64,000 bases of DNA from Saccharobesus litoralis (GCF_003063625.1 NZ_CP026604.1:4752065-4816064); one strand, 5' to 3'; positions 9,426-19,085 are shown, numbered from the stretch's first letter. Notes: generated by a model not told the origin, from the sequence alone. Numbers and translations: made by a program.

Positions 9426-9651
9426 TTTAGCTCCGAGACAAACGTAACCACGCCTAGCCGCTAGTAAACCTTTTTATTAAGGCCACTAGAAGACAGGACA
9501 TGGATGTCAAAAATTTGTAAAGGCGTTAGTTTAACAGTGCACAAAAGGGAATGTCAGGCAATTTACATTTTTTTGCCGAGCTTTAATTGGCGCCATTAAT
9601 TGACGAGCTTACAGCGAATGCTAACACCACTTTAAGCTAACAAGCTAAATT

Positions 9652-9668
9652 GACATTAATTTAATGTC
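9652..9668. promoter_or_regulatory. perfect palindrome upstream of oxyR
   Basis: GACATTAA-T-TTAATGTC is a perfect inverted repeat with 8-bp arms, ending 41 bases before the oxyR start codon in the region shared with the divergent cytochrome gene. Its position and symmetry suit an operator, perhaps autoregulatory. It does not match the ATAG-type OxyR consensus, so the binding protein is unknown. Confidence 0.4.
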
Positions 9669-9709
9669 CGCTAATCTAAAATACTAATTAGAAATAAAAA
9701 ACTAATCGA

Positions 9710-10621
9710 ATGAGCAATAGACATCGCCCTAGTTTAAAAGCCCTACAATATTTACTAGCACTGCACCAAGAGCAAAACTTTAATCGTGCCGCCAAACAGT
9801 GCTTTGTTAGCCAATCTACCCTGAGTACCGCCATTCAAAATTTAGAAGAGCAACTTAATTGTCAAGTCATTGAGCGCGATCATAAACGTTTTCACTTTAC
9901 ACCGACTGGAGAGCAAGTGGTGTTACGCACCAAGCAAATATTGGCTCAAGTCGATGATTTACTCGCCTTTACCGCAGATCAAAGCGGTGATATGCAAGGG
10001 GAAATCTCGATAGGCTGTATTCCTACCATTGCGCCTTACTTGTTACCAAGACTTATTGAAAGCTGTGCAGTGCAATTCCCAAAACTTACATTAATGCTGC
10101 GGGAAGATACCACGGAAAACTTACTAAAATTACTCCAGCAAAATCGCATTGATCTATTAGTATTAGCCTTACCCGTAGACACAGGCGATCTCATGGTTAA
10201 AACCTTGTTCCATGATAACTTTATGCTTGTCGGTCACCCTGAAGTTATCGACCCATTTCCGGCTTCAGGAATAGGAAAAGATGTACCTGATCACAGTATT
10301 TTCTTACTAGAAAAAGAGCATTGTTTATCTGATCACGCAGTGTCTGCTTGCCAATTAAAAGGCGGCAATAAAATTCACCCTTTTAGTGCTACTAGTTTAC
10401 ACACCTTAGTACAAATGATGAGACAGAAAGCCGGAGCCAGCTATTTTCCGAAAATGGCTATCGATAATGGGATACTAAATGGAACTGAGTTAGAAAGTCG
10501 CTCACTCGCTGGCAATCAAGCTTATCGAGAAATTGGCCTAGTGTGGCGACCAACAACAGCACGCTTGAAAACCTTTATGCAATTAGGCGAATGTATTAAG
10601 TTTTTGTTTGCTAAAGACTAA
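9710..10621 (+). CDS. oxyR: hydrogen-peroxide-sensing LysR-type regulator OxyR
   Basis: The 303-residue protein has a LysR winged helix-turn-helix (FNRAAKQCFVSQSTLSTAIQ, about residues 25-44) and an effector domain opening with ISIGCIPTIAPYLLPRLI, close to OxyR. Decisive is HCLSDHAVSAC near residue 205: the two cysteines have the same C-X8-C spacing as the disulfide-forming Cys199 and Cys208 of E. coli OxyR. It should activate peroxide defence genes when oxidised. No catalase or peroxiredoxin gene is adjacent; the divergent neighbour is the octaheme cytochrome. A perfect-stem terminator follows. Confidence 0.85.
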   Translation: MSNRHRPSLKALQYLLALHQEQNFNRAAKQCFVSQSTLSTAIQNLEEQLNCQVIERDHKRFHFTPTGEQVVLRTKQILAQVDDLLAFTADQSGDMQGEISIGCIPTIAPYLLPRLIESCAVQFPKLTLMLREDTTENLLKLLQQNRIDLLVLALPVDTGDLMVKTLFHDNFMLVGHPEVIDPFPASGIGKDVPDHSIFLLEKEHCLSDHAVSACQLKGGNKIHPFSATSLHTLVQMMRQKAGASYFPKMAIDNGILNGTELESRSLAGNQAYREIGLVWRPTTARLKTFMQLGECIKFLFAKD

Positions 10622-10680
10622 AAGAAAAAAACCAGTCATCCTTGACCGGGAGATGATAGAGACAACAAAAAAGTGAAACT

Positions 10681-10706
10681 AAAAACCACTTAATTAAGTG
10701 GTTTTT
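10681..10706. terminator. perfect 26-bp palindromic bidirectional terminator
   Basis: The stem AAAAACCACTTAA / TTAAGTGGTTTTT is a perfect palindrome with A- and T-runs. It lies between the convergent oxyR and DUF1501 genes and overlaps the stop codon of the latter by two bases. Confidence 0.8.
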
Positions 10707-11871
10707 AAATAATAACCTGCGTTTGATAAGGGCGCAAGTGATTAAAAATATTATTTAACTGCGATATTTCTAAATCCCAATGTTGATGTAATGCCGTCGC
10801 CACCCAAGTTAATGAATTTGAAGTTGGTTTAAGATCACGGTTTTGCAACAAGTTTTGCTCGGCCAAACCGGGCCATTGCCCCAACACCTTGCCTCCTTTC
10901 ACTGCACCACCCGCCAAAAACATAGCACCACCAGTACCGTGATCGGTTCCACCCGTGCCATTTTCTCGAACAGTACGGCCAAATTCGGTAGCTATCACGA
11001 CCACTGTATTTTGCCATTCATCGCCCAAACCTTGTTGTAAACTGGCAATGCCTTTGTCGAGTTCACCTAATTGACGATTTAATCGTGCAACTTCATTGTT
11101 ATGTGTATCCCAACCGCCCATTTCTAACATGGCACAGTCCACACCTTCAGCACCTTGCAATAATGACGCACAAGATTTAGCTAAAGCGACAAAGTTTCCT
11201 TTCTTCTTTTGCTGCATCATGCCACCTACTTTAGACTCCACGGCTAACCCTTCGCTTAATCGCGACTTAAGTAAATCGTCGTGTTGATACAATTTAAAAA
11301 GCATTTGGTAAATGTCTTCTTTGGCGTCTTTTAATGCTGACGGATACCAAGTATTTGCCGCACTGCTGCGCATACTAATGGGCAATGAGCGAGCAATCGC
11401 CACAGCCTGCTTTTGCTTTTCGTTAACCGCACGGCCTAACCACCCTGTATCGTGATCAATTTGTTGATTACCGCTTTCTAAATAATCTTGACCATCAAAA
11501 TGAGAGCGCGCACCATAGCCTGATCCCACCGCAACTATGGGCGCTAGTTGCTTAGCCTGATATAGCTGATGAAAGTGTCCTAACGCCGGATGTAACCCAT
11601 AACCACTATCTAAGGGTAAAAGTTTATCTTTAACCGCTTTGTATAGCTTAGGTCTATGTTGTACCAAATGCTCGTCAAATGTCGGCACTATCGTGTGTAA
11701 TGAATCAAAGCCGCCACGTAAAATCACCCAAACTAACTTTTTGCGAGCCGGTGCCTGAGCTGCATTGGCGACATTGACTAAAGGCGCACCAAATACGGTA
11801 AGACTGGCACTGGCCATTTTTAAAAACTGGCGGCGGGCTAAATTTTCTTGTAATACATTCATTGTGTTCAC
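10705..11871 (-). CDS. DUF1501 secreted protein with twin-arginine signal
   Basis: The 388-residue protein begins with a twin-arginine export signal (ARRQFLKMA followed by a hydrophobic stretch and an ANAAQA cleavage region), so it is exported folded, probably with a bound metal. The body matches the DUF1501 family, related to alkaline phosphatase/sulfatase folds: WVILRGGFDSLHT near 50, SHFDGQDYLESG near 130, DTHNNEV near 255 and ATEFGRTVRENGTGGTDHGTG with its metal-type Asp/His near 290-310. The DUF1800 gene lies 15 bp upstream on the same strand, the usual partnership of these families. The substrate is unknown. Confidence 0.9.
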   Translation of the reverse strand: MNTMNVLQENLARRQFLKMASASLTVFGAPLVNVANAAQAPARKKLVWVILRGGFDSLHTIVPTFDEHLVQHRPKLYKAVKDKLLPLDSGYGLHPALGHFHQLYQAKQLAPIVAVGSGYGARSHFDGQDYLESGNQQIDHDTGWLGRAVNEKQKQAVAIARSLPISMRSSAANTWYPSALKDAKEDIYQMLFKLYQHDDLLKSRLSEGLAVESKVGGMMQQKKKGNFVALAKSCASLLQGAEGVDCAMLEMGGWDTHNNEVARLNRQLGELDKGIASLQQGLGDEWQNTVVVIATEFGRTVRENGTGGTDHGTGGAMFLAGGAVKGGKVLGQWPGLAEQNLLQNRDLKPTSNSLTWVATALHQHWDLEISQLNNIFNHLRPYQTQVII

Positions 11872-11886
11872 CTTACTTAGGCTCAG

Positions 11887-13263
11887 TTAGCGTCGCTGAA
11901 ACTCAGGACTCATTAACAACATAGCGATACCTTGCTGATGACTTTCAGCTCGACTGATCCAAGTCGACGTTGACTCGCTTGCCCACTCGCCCAAACTGTT
12001 TTTTACAAGCTGCTTGGCGTTTTGTTTACGTCGCTGTGATGCTTGCATAGATGCCCAATCAATACGCGCCATTAATGCACTGGCGCCATCCCAATCAGCT
12101 TGTTGATCGCTGTAACCTGCTGGGGAGCCGGCGTTAAATGGTCTTTGCCCAAGCTGATCCAACATATAAACAATATGCTTATCTTTTAGATCTCTGGCAT
12201 TCAATGCGCGTAACCCTGAAATAACAAATTCGCGAGGTGTTTTAAACTTTTGCGCTTGTTCTAACCAAGCGGCGTCATGGTTGATCAGAGTGATCATGAC
12301 TTGCTTTATATCACCTTGAGTACGTAACCAAGTTTTTTGCATTACACTCACTAACTGTGGATCGGGTGTATCCGCCACAAAGTGCCGCGCCAATTTAAAG
12401 CATACATATTGTGCCGTATTAGCATGGCGCGCCAAATCCAATAACATCGCCTTGCCTTGCGATACGCCTTGCTGAGCATAGCGTTTACCTAATAATCTAC
12501 GCGTACCGGGTTCATGGCCATTATCGCGAAACTTAAAGCCTGTGCCTTCTTGTCTATTTGGCACGGCGACACTCCAACCGGTAATGGCTTTAGCCAACTC
12601 AATAACATCAGCTTGGCTGTAACCACCATCGACCCCAAGCGTATGTAGCTCTAAAATTTCGCGAGCTAAATTTTCGTTTAAGCCTTTCTTACGCCTACGC
12701 CCCAATTTAGAGTTTTCGCCAAATGACTGTTCATTATTCAGGTAAATCAACATCGCTGGATGCTGTGCCACCGCCAGCAGCATATCTTCAAACTTTCCCA
12801 CTAAGTTGGGGCCAATCGCCTCTCGCTCTAATGTGGGTGCCAAACCGCGCATTAATCGCCCTGATGCACTAACACTAAAGTGATTAGAAAAGAAATCCAA
12901 CAAGCGCCACGCTAAACTATTATCAGACTCCAAGGCTTGATTAAATGTATCCTTGGTTAAATCAAAAAAAACCGAACGCTCAAAGTTTTTTTGATATTCC
13001 ATATCTTGCATCATGTTTTGCACTTGGCTTTTTTTCAGTTTGACTTGTTTGCCATTTGCTTGATCTTTTTCGCGCTTTTTCATTTCACGATACACAGCAA
13101 ATTGTTGAGCAATGTCATCAGAAGTTGCTAAACCTTGTGGGGCTGGGATATTAATGAGTTGACGAATCAACCATTGTTTTGGATCCGCTTGTGCGGCGTT
13201 TAAATCGCCGGGACGCGCACCATAAGCAAAACGGTTAGTCGCAATGGCAGCTTGAACTGACAT
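11887..13263 (-). CDS. DUF1800 family protein
   Basis: The 458-residue protein matches the DUF1800 family: ATNRFAYGARPGDL at the N terminus, WRLLDFFSNHFSVS near 145, NENLAREILELHTLGVDGGYSQADV near 220-245 and RPFNAGSPAGY near 380. DUF1800 and DUF1501 proteins are nearly always encoded together and occur widely in marine and environmental bacteria, but their activity is unproven. Unlike many relatives this copy shows no export signal at its start; either it is cytoplasmic or it travels with the Tat-exported DUF1501 partner 15 bp downstream. The clear ATG and compact spacing suggest one operon. Confidence 0.88.
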   Translation of the reverse strand: MSVQAAIATNRFAYGARPGDLNAAQADPKQWLIRQLINIPAPQGLATSDDIAQQFAVYREMKKREKDQANGKQVKLKKSQVQNMMQDMEYQKNFERSVFFDLTKDTFNQALESDNSLAWRLLDFFSNHFSVSASGRLMRGLAPTLEREAIGPNLVGKFEDMLLAVAQHPAMLIYLNNEQSFGENSKLGRRRKKGLNENLAREILELHTLGVDGGYSQADVIELAKAITGWSVAVPNRQEGTGFKFRDNGHEPGTRRLLGKRYAQQGVSQGKAMLLDLARHANTAQYVCFKLARHFVADTPDPQLVSVMQKTWLRTQGDIKQVMITLINHDAAWLEQAQKFKTPREFVISGLRALNARDLKDKHIVYMLDQLGQRPFNAGSPAGYSDQQADWDGASALMARIDWASMQASQRRKQNAKQLVKNSLGEWASESTSTWISRAESHQQGIAMLLMSPEFQRR

Positions 13264-13466
13264 AACAGTACCCTATCGTGTTAAATTAGCATCATTCTGT
13301 AACGATTATAGGCGATGTCGCAAACCACAAAATCGTTACTACCTGAGATATAACATAGATAGATATTTAACCCAGTGCTAGCGCATTTTCAATGCTTTAC
13401 TGGCTCTTTACAATTTATTGACATTGACGAAAATTGCGTTAAGTACCGCGAGAAACTAGATACTGT
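13264..13466. other. upstream region of the DUF1800-DUF1501 operon
   Basis: This AT-rich stretch lies between the start of the DUF1800 gene and repeat copy 2. It must hold the promoter for the DUF1800-DUF1501 pair, but I cannot pick a convincing -10/-35 pair and see no open frame, hairpin or RNA-like sequence. Confidence 0.4.
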
Positions 13467-13688
13467 TATAGTCAAAGCGATCAGGTTTTAGGGGAAGCCG
13501 TCAAAGCTATCGCGTCCTGCTAACGCCCCTTACCTGCATCCATGCAGGCAAGCTTCGAACTCCCATGAGCATATGCTCTATTATGTGATTGGGTTGCCTA
13601 AAGGGATTTAGGTAGTAGGACGACGCAGGAGCCAAAGTCGAGAGTAAGCGCTGACAATGAACCATAAGACCTGAGTGAGAAGACTATA
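13467..13688. repeat. TATAGTC-ended modular repeat, copy 2 (222 bp, inverted)
   Basis: This is the longest copy, in the opposite orientation to copy 1: it begins TATAGTCAAAGCGATCAGG and ends GAGTGAGAAGACTATA. It keeps the GAGCATATGCTC palindrome and the CCTGCAT / ATGCAGG hairpin (13533-13548). It has an extra segment with CCTAAA / TTTAGG pairing that copies 1, 3 and 4 lack. It lies 50 bp beyond the stop codon of the MFS gene. A weak open frame across it is not a gene. Confidence 0.85.
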
Positions 13689-13738
13689 GCTTGCTTTGAT
13701 TGCAGACTGACCAAGCACAGCCAAGAGAATATGATGGG

Positions 13739-14878
13739 TTATTTCACTTGCAATTTTAGCGTAAGCAAACAAGCCAATAGCGCGACTAAGCCTGAAATAA
13801 CATAAGTGGCACTTGCGTTCCAATCCCACATCGCGCCAACGCTTATGCTACCAATTGCGCCACCCAAACCATAGGTTGCGCCAACGTAAATGGCTTGACC
13901 GCGACTCTGCTGTTTAGCAGGAAATTGGCTACGTATAAACCGTTGGGCGGCAATGTGATGTAATCCATAGCCTAAAGCGTGGATCGATTGCGCAGCTAAC
14001 AGCAACCAAAACTGTTCAGGCCATTGACCTATAGTTAGCCAACGCACTGCGCTAGCCAAATAGCAGCCAATAAAAATCCATTTTAAAGACCACAGCTGCA
14101 CAATATGCCCAGCTTTAACAAACAGCAAAACTTCGCACAGTACCCCAAAGGCGATTAATATGCCGATTTGCGTACCACTGTAACCAAGCTCGGTTAAATA
14201 AATCGAGAAAAAGCCATAATAGGCAGCAAAGCTAAGCTGCAACAAAAAACACGCCACGTAAAACATAATTACCTGTGGCTTTAATAAGGTTTGCTTAATG
14301 GAACCGACATCTTGCTTGGCTTGCACAACCCGTCTGTCTTGCGGTAATCGCCAACTACTCAGTACCAATAAGCCCAACAAGCTTAATGTTGCCCATTCAA
14401 TAGTATTGATGACACCTAGCCATTCAAAGGCAATACCAGACGCCATCACCAAACCGGTAAAACTAATACTGCCCCACACTCGGGTTCGACTATACAACTT
14501 AGCGTTACCTTTGTAACAAGCGGCACATACCGATTCCAGCTGCGGTAAAATTGCCGTCCAAAACAAGGTGAAAATCGTTAAGCTACAAAGCATTAAATAA
14601 AACTGATGACTAAACAGCAAAGGGATGAAAAACAATAAGGCTAGACTGGCACCAATTCTTATAATTTGTCGTTTGTTCTGTTTTTTATCGGCAAGGTTTG
14701 CCCATAAAAACGGGCCAAAGATACGCCCAATTGTCATCACTGATAAAATCGTTCCCACTTGAAGTGGCGATAAGCCCAATTCACTTAAATACAGGCCGAA
14801 ATAGTGAGCAACTACGCCTAAAATAGCGAAGTAAGAAAAGTAGGTGTGGGACAGGCGAAAATAAATGGAGTTAAGCAT
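13739..14878 (-). CDS. MFS transporter, HcaT/nucleoside-symporter-like
   Basis: The 379-residue protein is strongly hydrophobic with about 12 membrane segments. The loop FGPFLWANLADKKQNKRQ between helices 2 and 3 is the major-facilitator signature region. The N terminus YFRLSHTYFSYFAILGVVAHYFGLYL and the later IGILIAFGVLCEVLLFVKAG resemble the MFS_1-like/3-phenylpropionate (HcaT) group. It would be an inner-membrane proton-linked transporter of a small, perhaps aromatic, solute; the substrate cannot be read. It lies downstream of aroC on the same strand, separated by two hairpins, so it is probably transcribed on its own. Confidence 0.82.
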   Translation of the reverse strand: MLNSIYFRLSHTYFSYFAILGVVAHYFGLYLSELGLSPLQVGTILSVMTIGRIFGPFLWANLADKKQNKRQIIRIGASLALLFFIPLLFSHQFYLMLCSLTIFTLFWTAILPQLESVCAACYKGNAKLYSRTRVWGSISFTGLVMASGIAFEWLGVINTIEWATLSLLGLLVLSSWRLPQDRRVVQAKQDVGSIKQTLLKPQVIMFYVACFLLQLSFAAYYGFFSIYLTELGYSGTQIGILIAFGVLCEVLLFVKAGHIVQLWSLKWIFIGCYLASAVRWLTIGQWPEQFWLLLAAQSIHALGYGLHHIAAQRFIRSQFPAKQQSRGQAIYVGATYGLGGAIGSISVGAMWDWNASATYVISGLVALLACLLTLKLQVK

Positions 14879-14889
14879 CTAATATAACA

Positions 14890-14916
14890 AAGCCGAATCT
14901 CAAAGAAATTCGGCTT
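14890..14916. terminator. hairpin between aroC and the MFS gene
   Basis: AAGCCGAAT / ATTCGGCTT forms a 9-bp perfect stem with a nine-base loop, just upstream of the MFS start codon. It lacks a T-run, so termination strength is uncertain. Confidence 0.45.
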
Positions 14917-14945
14917 ATATGTATAAGGTAAAGCGGCTTTAATTT

Positions 14946-14965
14946 GTCGGACGTATTCGTCCGAC
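14946..14965. repeat. REP-like perfect hairpin downstream of aroC
   Basis: GTCGGACG-TATT-CGTCCGAC is an 8-bp GC-rich perfect stem with a four-base loop, 24 bases beyond the aroC stop. It resembles short extragenic palindromes that protect or terminate transcripts. Only one copy was noticed in this window. Confidence 0.5.
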
Positions 14966-14988
14966 CTACACTACATAGTTAACTAAAA

Positions 14989-16086
14989 TTACGCTTGTTT
15001 AGTAATATCTGGCGTAGCTACATTAACGTCAATATTTTGCGCGCGATGACGCATAACATGGTCCATTAAGGTGATAGCCAACATTGCCTCGGCAATAGGC
15101 ACTGCACGAATGCCCACACAAGGATCATGACGACCTTTAGTAATCACTTCCGTCGTTTCGCCATTAATATCAATGGTCTCACCCGGTACGGTAATACTCG
15201 ACGTTGGCTTAAGTGCAATACTGGCAACGATATCTTGCCCAGTGGAAATACCGCCTAACACACCGCCGGCATTGTTAGATAAAAAGCCATTTGGTGTCAT
15301 CACATCGCGATGCTCCGAACCTTTTTGATTAATGCAATCAAAACCAGCACCAACCTCTACACCTTTAACCGCGTTAATACTCATTAATGAATAAGCGATT
15401 TCAGCATCTAAGCGATCAAATACCGGCTCGCCTAAACCGACAGGTACAGCAGAAGCTTCAACAGTTACCTTAGCGCCAATCGAATCGCCTTCTTTTTTCA
15501 AGTCGCGCATATATTCGTCAAGCGCTTCTAACTTGCTAGCATCAGGGAAAAAGAATGGGTTTTGGCTCACTTGCTCAAAGTCAACTGATTCAGCTTTTAT
15601 TGGCCCGAGTTGCGATAAGTAACCGCGAACTTCAACACCAAACTTTTGCTTTAAGTATTTTTTAGCAATGGCACCCGCCGCGACACGCATCGCTGTTTCG
15701 CGCGCACTTGAGCGACCACCACCGCGATAATCTCGGTGCCCATACTTATGCGTGTAGGTATAGTCTGCATGACCTGGGCGGAAAGTATCTTTAATTTTCG
15801 AATAATCTTTAGAACGCTGATCGGTATTTTCGATAATCATACCAATGCTCGTGCCCGTGGTTTTACCTTCAAACACACCCGATAAAATTTTAACTTGATC
15901 CGGTTCACGACGTTGTGTGGTGTAGCGTGACGTACCAGGTTTGCGGCGATCTAATTCAATTTGAATTTCTTCTTCGCTAATTTCAATTCCCGGCGGACAG
16001 CCATCAACAATACAACCCAAAGCCAAACCATGACTTTCACCAAACGTTGTTACCGTAAATAATTTACCTATCGTATTACCAGACAC
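14989..16086 (-). CDS. aroC: chorismate synthase
   Basis: The 365-residue enzyme makes chorismate from 5-enolpyruvylshikimate-3-phosphate, the last shikimate-pathway step, using reduced FMN. Family signatures are [18 protein letters not shown] at residues 16-33, [21 protein letters not shown] near 103-123 followed by [15 protein letters not shown], and [19 protein letters not shown] near 320. Length is standard. The start is GTG (GTG-TCT-GGT). It follows prmB by 26 bp on the same strand, an arrangement known from other gammaproteobacteria, and is probably in one operon with it. aroA, which acts one step earlier, is at 55298. Confidence 0.98.
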   Translation of the reverse strand: MSGNTIGKLFTVTTFGESHGLALGCIVDGCPPGIEISEEEIQIELDRRKPGTSRYTTQRREPDQVKILSGVFEGKTTGTSIGMIIENTDQRSKDYSKIKDTFRPGHADYTYTHKYGHRDYRGGGRSSARETAMRVAAGAIAKKYLKQKFGVEVRGYLSQLGPIKAESVDFEQVSQNPFFFPDASKLEALDEYMRDLKKEGDSIGAKVTVEASAVPVGLGEPVFDRLDAEIAYSLMSINAVKGVEVGAGFDCINQKGSEHRDVMTPNGFLSNNAGGVLGGISTGQDIVASIALKPTSSITVPGETIDINGETTEVITKGRHDPCVGIRAVPIAEAMLAITLMDHVMRHRAQNIDVNVATPDITKQA

Positions 16087-16112
16087 GTTTATAACCCTTT
16101 ACTTAAAATACT

Positions 16113-17054
16113 TTATCTAATATAAGCTGCGTCAATCGCCTGTTTATATTTTATTAATTCTTGCTTGGTGATAAGAAACACCCCATCACCGCCATTTTCA
16201 AAGTTTAACCAAGTAAATGGCACTTCTGGGTAGGCAATTGGCATGTGTACTTGCGAGTTACCTACCTCAACAATTAATACGCCATCGTCATATAAATGAT
16301 CAGCGGCTTGCGCTAATAGTCGACGTACAATATCTAATCCATCATAACCTGCGGCTAAGCCCAGCTCAGGTTCACGACCAAATTCATCTGGCATACCCGC
16401 CATGTCTTCTTCATCAACATAAGGAGGGTTGCTAACAATTAAGTCGTACTTTTGTCCTTGTAAACCATCAAACACATCTGACTGGATCGGTGTTACCTGT
16501 TCAAGCAAGCCATGGTTTTCAATATTCACTTCCGTTACATTTAAAGCGTCAATTGAAATATCCACTGCATCGACTTCGGCATTAGGAAAAGCATAGGCCA
16601 TAGCAATCGCGATGCAACCTGAACCGGTACATAAATCCAAAACACGCTGCACCTTGTTAGCTTCAACCCAAGGTGAAAATTGATTTTCGATCAATTCAGC
16701 GATAGGTGAGCGTGGCACTAATACACGTTCATCCACAAAAAAAGGCAAACCGCAAAAATGAGCTTGGTTAGTAATGTAAGCTAACGGCTTTCTTAAATTA
16801 ATGCGCTGCTCAGCCATTTCAACTATGTGTTGGCGTTCGCTATGAGTTAATTTTGCAGGATATAAATCTTTGCCCCCAGCAACGGGTAAATTTAACGCAG
16901 CACAGATTAATGCAAAACCTTCATCCCAGCCATTATCAGTACCATGACCAAAATACACTTCGTTTTCATTAAAACGCGAAACTAACCAACGCAACATATC
17001 AAAAAATGTCGATAGTTCAGTTACCGCTTCCTGACTTTGAGATTGAGTTAACAT
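16113..17054 (-). CDS. prmB: ribosomal protein L3 glutamine methyltransferase
   Basis: The 313-residue protein is a SAM-dependent methyltransferase of the HemK/PrmB group that N5-methylates a glutamine of ribosomal protein L3. The SAM-binding motif is [12 protein letters not shown] (about residues 142-153) and the glutamine-binding [10 protein letters not shown] is near 210. [16 protein letters not shown] and [13 protein letters not shown] are typical of PrmB rather than release-factor methylases. Its position immediately upstream of aroC supports the call. It is divergent from smrB; the 94 bp between them must hold both promoters. Confidence 0.95.
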   Translation of the reverse strand: MLTQSQSQEAVTELSTFFDMLRWLVSRFNENEVYFGHGTDNGWDEGFALICAALNLPVAGGKDLYPAKLTHSERQHIVEMAEQRINLRKPLAYITNQAHFCGLPFFVDERVLVPRSPIAELIENQFSPWVEANKVQRVLDLCTGSGCIAIAMAYAFPNAEVDAVDISIDALNVTEVNIENHGLLEQVTPIQSDVFDGLQGQKYDLIVSNPPYVDEEDMAGMPDEFGREPELGLAAGYDGLDIVRRLLAQAADHLYDDGVLIVEVGNSQVHMPIAYPEVPFTWLNFENGGDGVFLITKQELIKYKQAIDAAYIR

Positions 17055-17148
17055 GAGGCTTTTCTTTCAGATAGTTCAACTATCAGATCGTTTTAGGCTA
17101 TAATCCGCCGCCATTATTACCAACTAGTGACTGGCCATTTACAGGCGA

Positions 17149-17691
17149 ATGATGAGCTCAAAATTTTCGAATGATGACGAAATGGATTTATTTCGCCAAG
17201 CTATGGGCGATACCCGTCAAATTAAGCAGGACAAGATACAGCCTGAAGCCAAGCGGAACAAGCAAAAAATCGCATTAGATATAGAAAAGCGCACAGTGCG
17301 CGAAGCCAGTTTCTATTTCTCAGATACGTTTGAACCGGCCATCGAATCAGACGGGCCAATTAAGTATGTGCAACAAGGCTTTGCTCATGATTTAGCCAAA
17401 CGCATTCGCCGTGGTGATTTCCAACCCGATCTGATTTTAGATCTCCACGGTATGAAGCGCGATCACGCCAAACTAGAACTCGCCGAGCTGATCCACACAG
17501 CAATAAAAGAACACTGCCGCTGCATTTGTATTGTGCACGGAATTGGCAGTGGCATATTAAAAGCCAAAATACCACATTGGCTAGTGCAACATCCGAAAAT
17601 AGCCGCCTTTCACCAAGCGCCATTAGAATTTGGCGGTAATGGTGCCATTTTGGCTTTAGTGGACCTAGGGGAAGAGGAAGCATTTTTTTAA
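17149..17691 (+). CDS. smrB: ribosome rescue endonuclease SmrB
   Basis: The 180-residue protein has a charged N-terminal half and a C-terminal Smr domain: DLHGMKRDHAKLELAELI near residue 103 and CICIVHGIGSGILKAKIPHW near 133-153. Known SmrB proteins cleave mRNA at the interface of collided ribosomes to start rescue. The tail AAFHQAPLEFGGNGAILALVDL is the usual family ending. Two ATGs stand in tandem at the start; the first is used here. It is next to and divergent from prmB, the common gammaproteobacterial arrangement. Confidence 0.93.
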   Translation: MMSSKFSNDDEMDLFRQAMGDTRQIKQDKIQPEAKRNKQKIALDIEKRTVREASFYFSDTFEPAIESDGPIKYVQQGFAHDLAKRIRRGDFQPDLILDLHGMKRDHAKLELAELIHTAIKEHCRCICIVHGIGSGILKAKIPHWLVQHPKIAAFHQAPLEFGGNGAILALVDLGEEEAFF

Positions 17692-17808
17692 CAAATATTC
17701 GATATTTATTAACTTATGTTAATTGACTGTCATTATTGATTAATGCAATATCCGAGCTGATTTCGCAACGAAATCAATTGGAACTAAAATAATTACAGGA
17801 ACATAAAA

Positions 17809-18450
17809 ATGAAATTTGTTAAAAATTTACTACCCATTTTTCTATGTGTAGCAATGACGGCTTGTGCTTCATTCCCCAGCGAGAAACTGGCAAAAGTAGA
17901 AAGCATGCCCGACACAACCCAATATAAATCAAAGCCTAAAGTTGCCATCGACTTAAAATTATTCCGCGGTAAACCCGATCAAGAAGGCGCAATTGAAATG
18001 TCTCAAGTGCAGCCTCAATTACAAAAATTAACGTCAAAAATACTAGATGACAGTCAATTATTTGAAAGCTACACCTATGATTCGTTTGAAGCTGCTAATG
18101 CAGACTATGTCATCAAACTACACTTCTATAACCATGGTAGCCAAGGCGCTGCAGCCATAACTGGTTTCCTGTCGGGTTTCACCATGGGCATTATTCCAGG
18201 CTTCGCTAAAGACGAGTACACCTTAAAAGCCGAAGTATTAGCAGGCCAAAATAGCTTAATGGCAAATCAAACTGACGATGCAATGAATACTTACATCGGT
18301 ATTTGGTTTATCCCTGTAATGGGCAATTCACCGCAAAAAGCATTCGACGAAGTCACTGGCAATATGATCAAAGATGCGTTGAAAAAAATGGTAGAAAGCA
18401 AACAACTTAAATATGCATTCCAACCTTACCCTTTACGCGTAGTAAGCTAA
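17809..18450 (+). CDS. putative lipoprotein, unknown function (cluster gene 1)
   Basis: The 213-residue protein has a lipoprotein signal peptide with the lipobox MTAC at about residues 16-19, so it is probably anchored in the outer membrane. The mature part is mixed alpha/beta with one hydrophobic, Gly-rich stretch near 115-135 (GAAAITGFLSGFTMGIIPGF) that could touch or cross a membrane. AGGAAC seven bases before the ATG is a good ribosome site. A second lipoprotein gene begins 15 bp after the stop, so the two are almost certainly co-transcribed. I do not recognise the family. Confidence 0.75.
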   Translation: MKFVKNLLPIFLCVAMTACASFPSEKLAKVESMPDTTQYKSKPKVAIDLKLFRGKPDQEGAIEMSQVQPQLQKLTSKILDDSQLFESYTYDSFEAANADYVIKLHFYNHGSQGAAAITGFLSGFTMGIIPGFAKDEYTLKAEVLAGQNSLMANQTDDAMNTYIGIWFIPVMGNSPQKAFDEVTGNMIKDALKKMVESKQLKYAFQPYPLRVVS

Positions 18451-18465
18451 GTTGAGATTTTAAAC

Positions 18466-19026
18466 ATGACTAAAATTATAAAACACCTTTTAGCCGTTAC
18501 CGCATTGGTTGCATTGCTACCGGCTTGTTCAACATTAGCCCCACAATATGCGCCACAAGTAGAAAATGTAAATTCTTTAAAAGAGAGTGCAACTAAGGAT
18601 TTAAAAACAGGTGATTTTACTATCCAGAAAAAACAAAACTCGATCTCGCTACGCGGCACGAGTTTAAAATCGCCAAATGAAGATTCTTACGCTGTATATC
18701 TGCAAAAAGCGATTACGTCAGAGCTAAATAAAGCTAAGCTGTTAAACCCGCTATCTCCTCGTGTGATAACGGCTAATATTGTTGAAAATGATTTGGATGC
18801 GACAGGGTTTAGTGAAGGTGAAGGTGAAATGGAAGTTGCTTTCAAAATTGAAGAACATGGTAAAGTGATTTTTAATAAAAATATCAAAGCTAAAATAACT
18901 TGGCCTTCTTCATTTATAGGCGCGGTTGCCATTCCTAATGCTCAACAGTCTTACCCTAAGCTAGTAAAGCAATTGTTAGCCAACTTATATGTTGACCAAG
19001 ATTTTGTCAAAGCGCTTAAAAACTAG
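18466..19026 (+). CDS. putative lipoprotein, unknown function (cluster gene 2)
   Basis: The 186-residue protein has a signal peptide ending in the lipobox LPAC (about residues 18-21). The remainder looks like a small alpha/beta periplasmic domain: a helix around YAVYLQKAITSELNKAKLL, then beta strands around ANIVENDLDATGFSEGEGEMEVAFKI and a helix near the end. The shape recalls YajG-like or CsgG-like assembly lipoproteins, but no signature residue supports that. It lies 15 bp after cluster gene 1 and is followed by a clear terminator, so the operon has two genes. Confidence 0.72.
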   Translation: MTKIIKHLLAVTALVALLPACSTLAPQYAPQVENVNSLKESATKDLKTGDFTIQKKQNSISLRGTSLKSPNEDSYAVYLQKAITSELNKAKLLNPLSPRVITANIVENDLDATGFSEGEGEMEVAFKIEEHGKVIFNKNIKAKITWPSSFIGAVAIPNAQQSYPKLVKQLLANLYVDQDFVKALKN

Positions 19027-19056
19027 TTAGCGGGTAATAGACAAATTCATTTCAAT

Positions 19057-19085
19057 AAAAAGGAGATCATTTGACCTCCTTTTTT
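19057..19085 (+). terminator. rho-independent terminator of the lipoprotein pair
   Basis: AAAAAGGAG and CTCCTTTTT form a 9-bp stem with a short inner extension (TCA / TGA), followed by a T-run. It ends the two-gene lipoprotein operon. Confidence 0.85.

Noticed and set aside
13608-13829. Open frame across the right part of repeat copy 2 and the end of the MFS gene
   Set aside because: It lies mostly inside the repeat and overlaps the real MFS gene in another frame.
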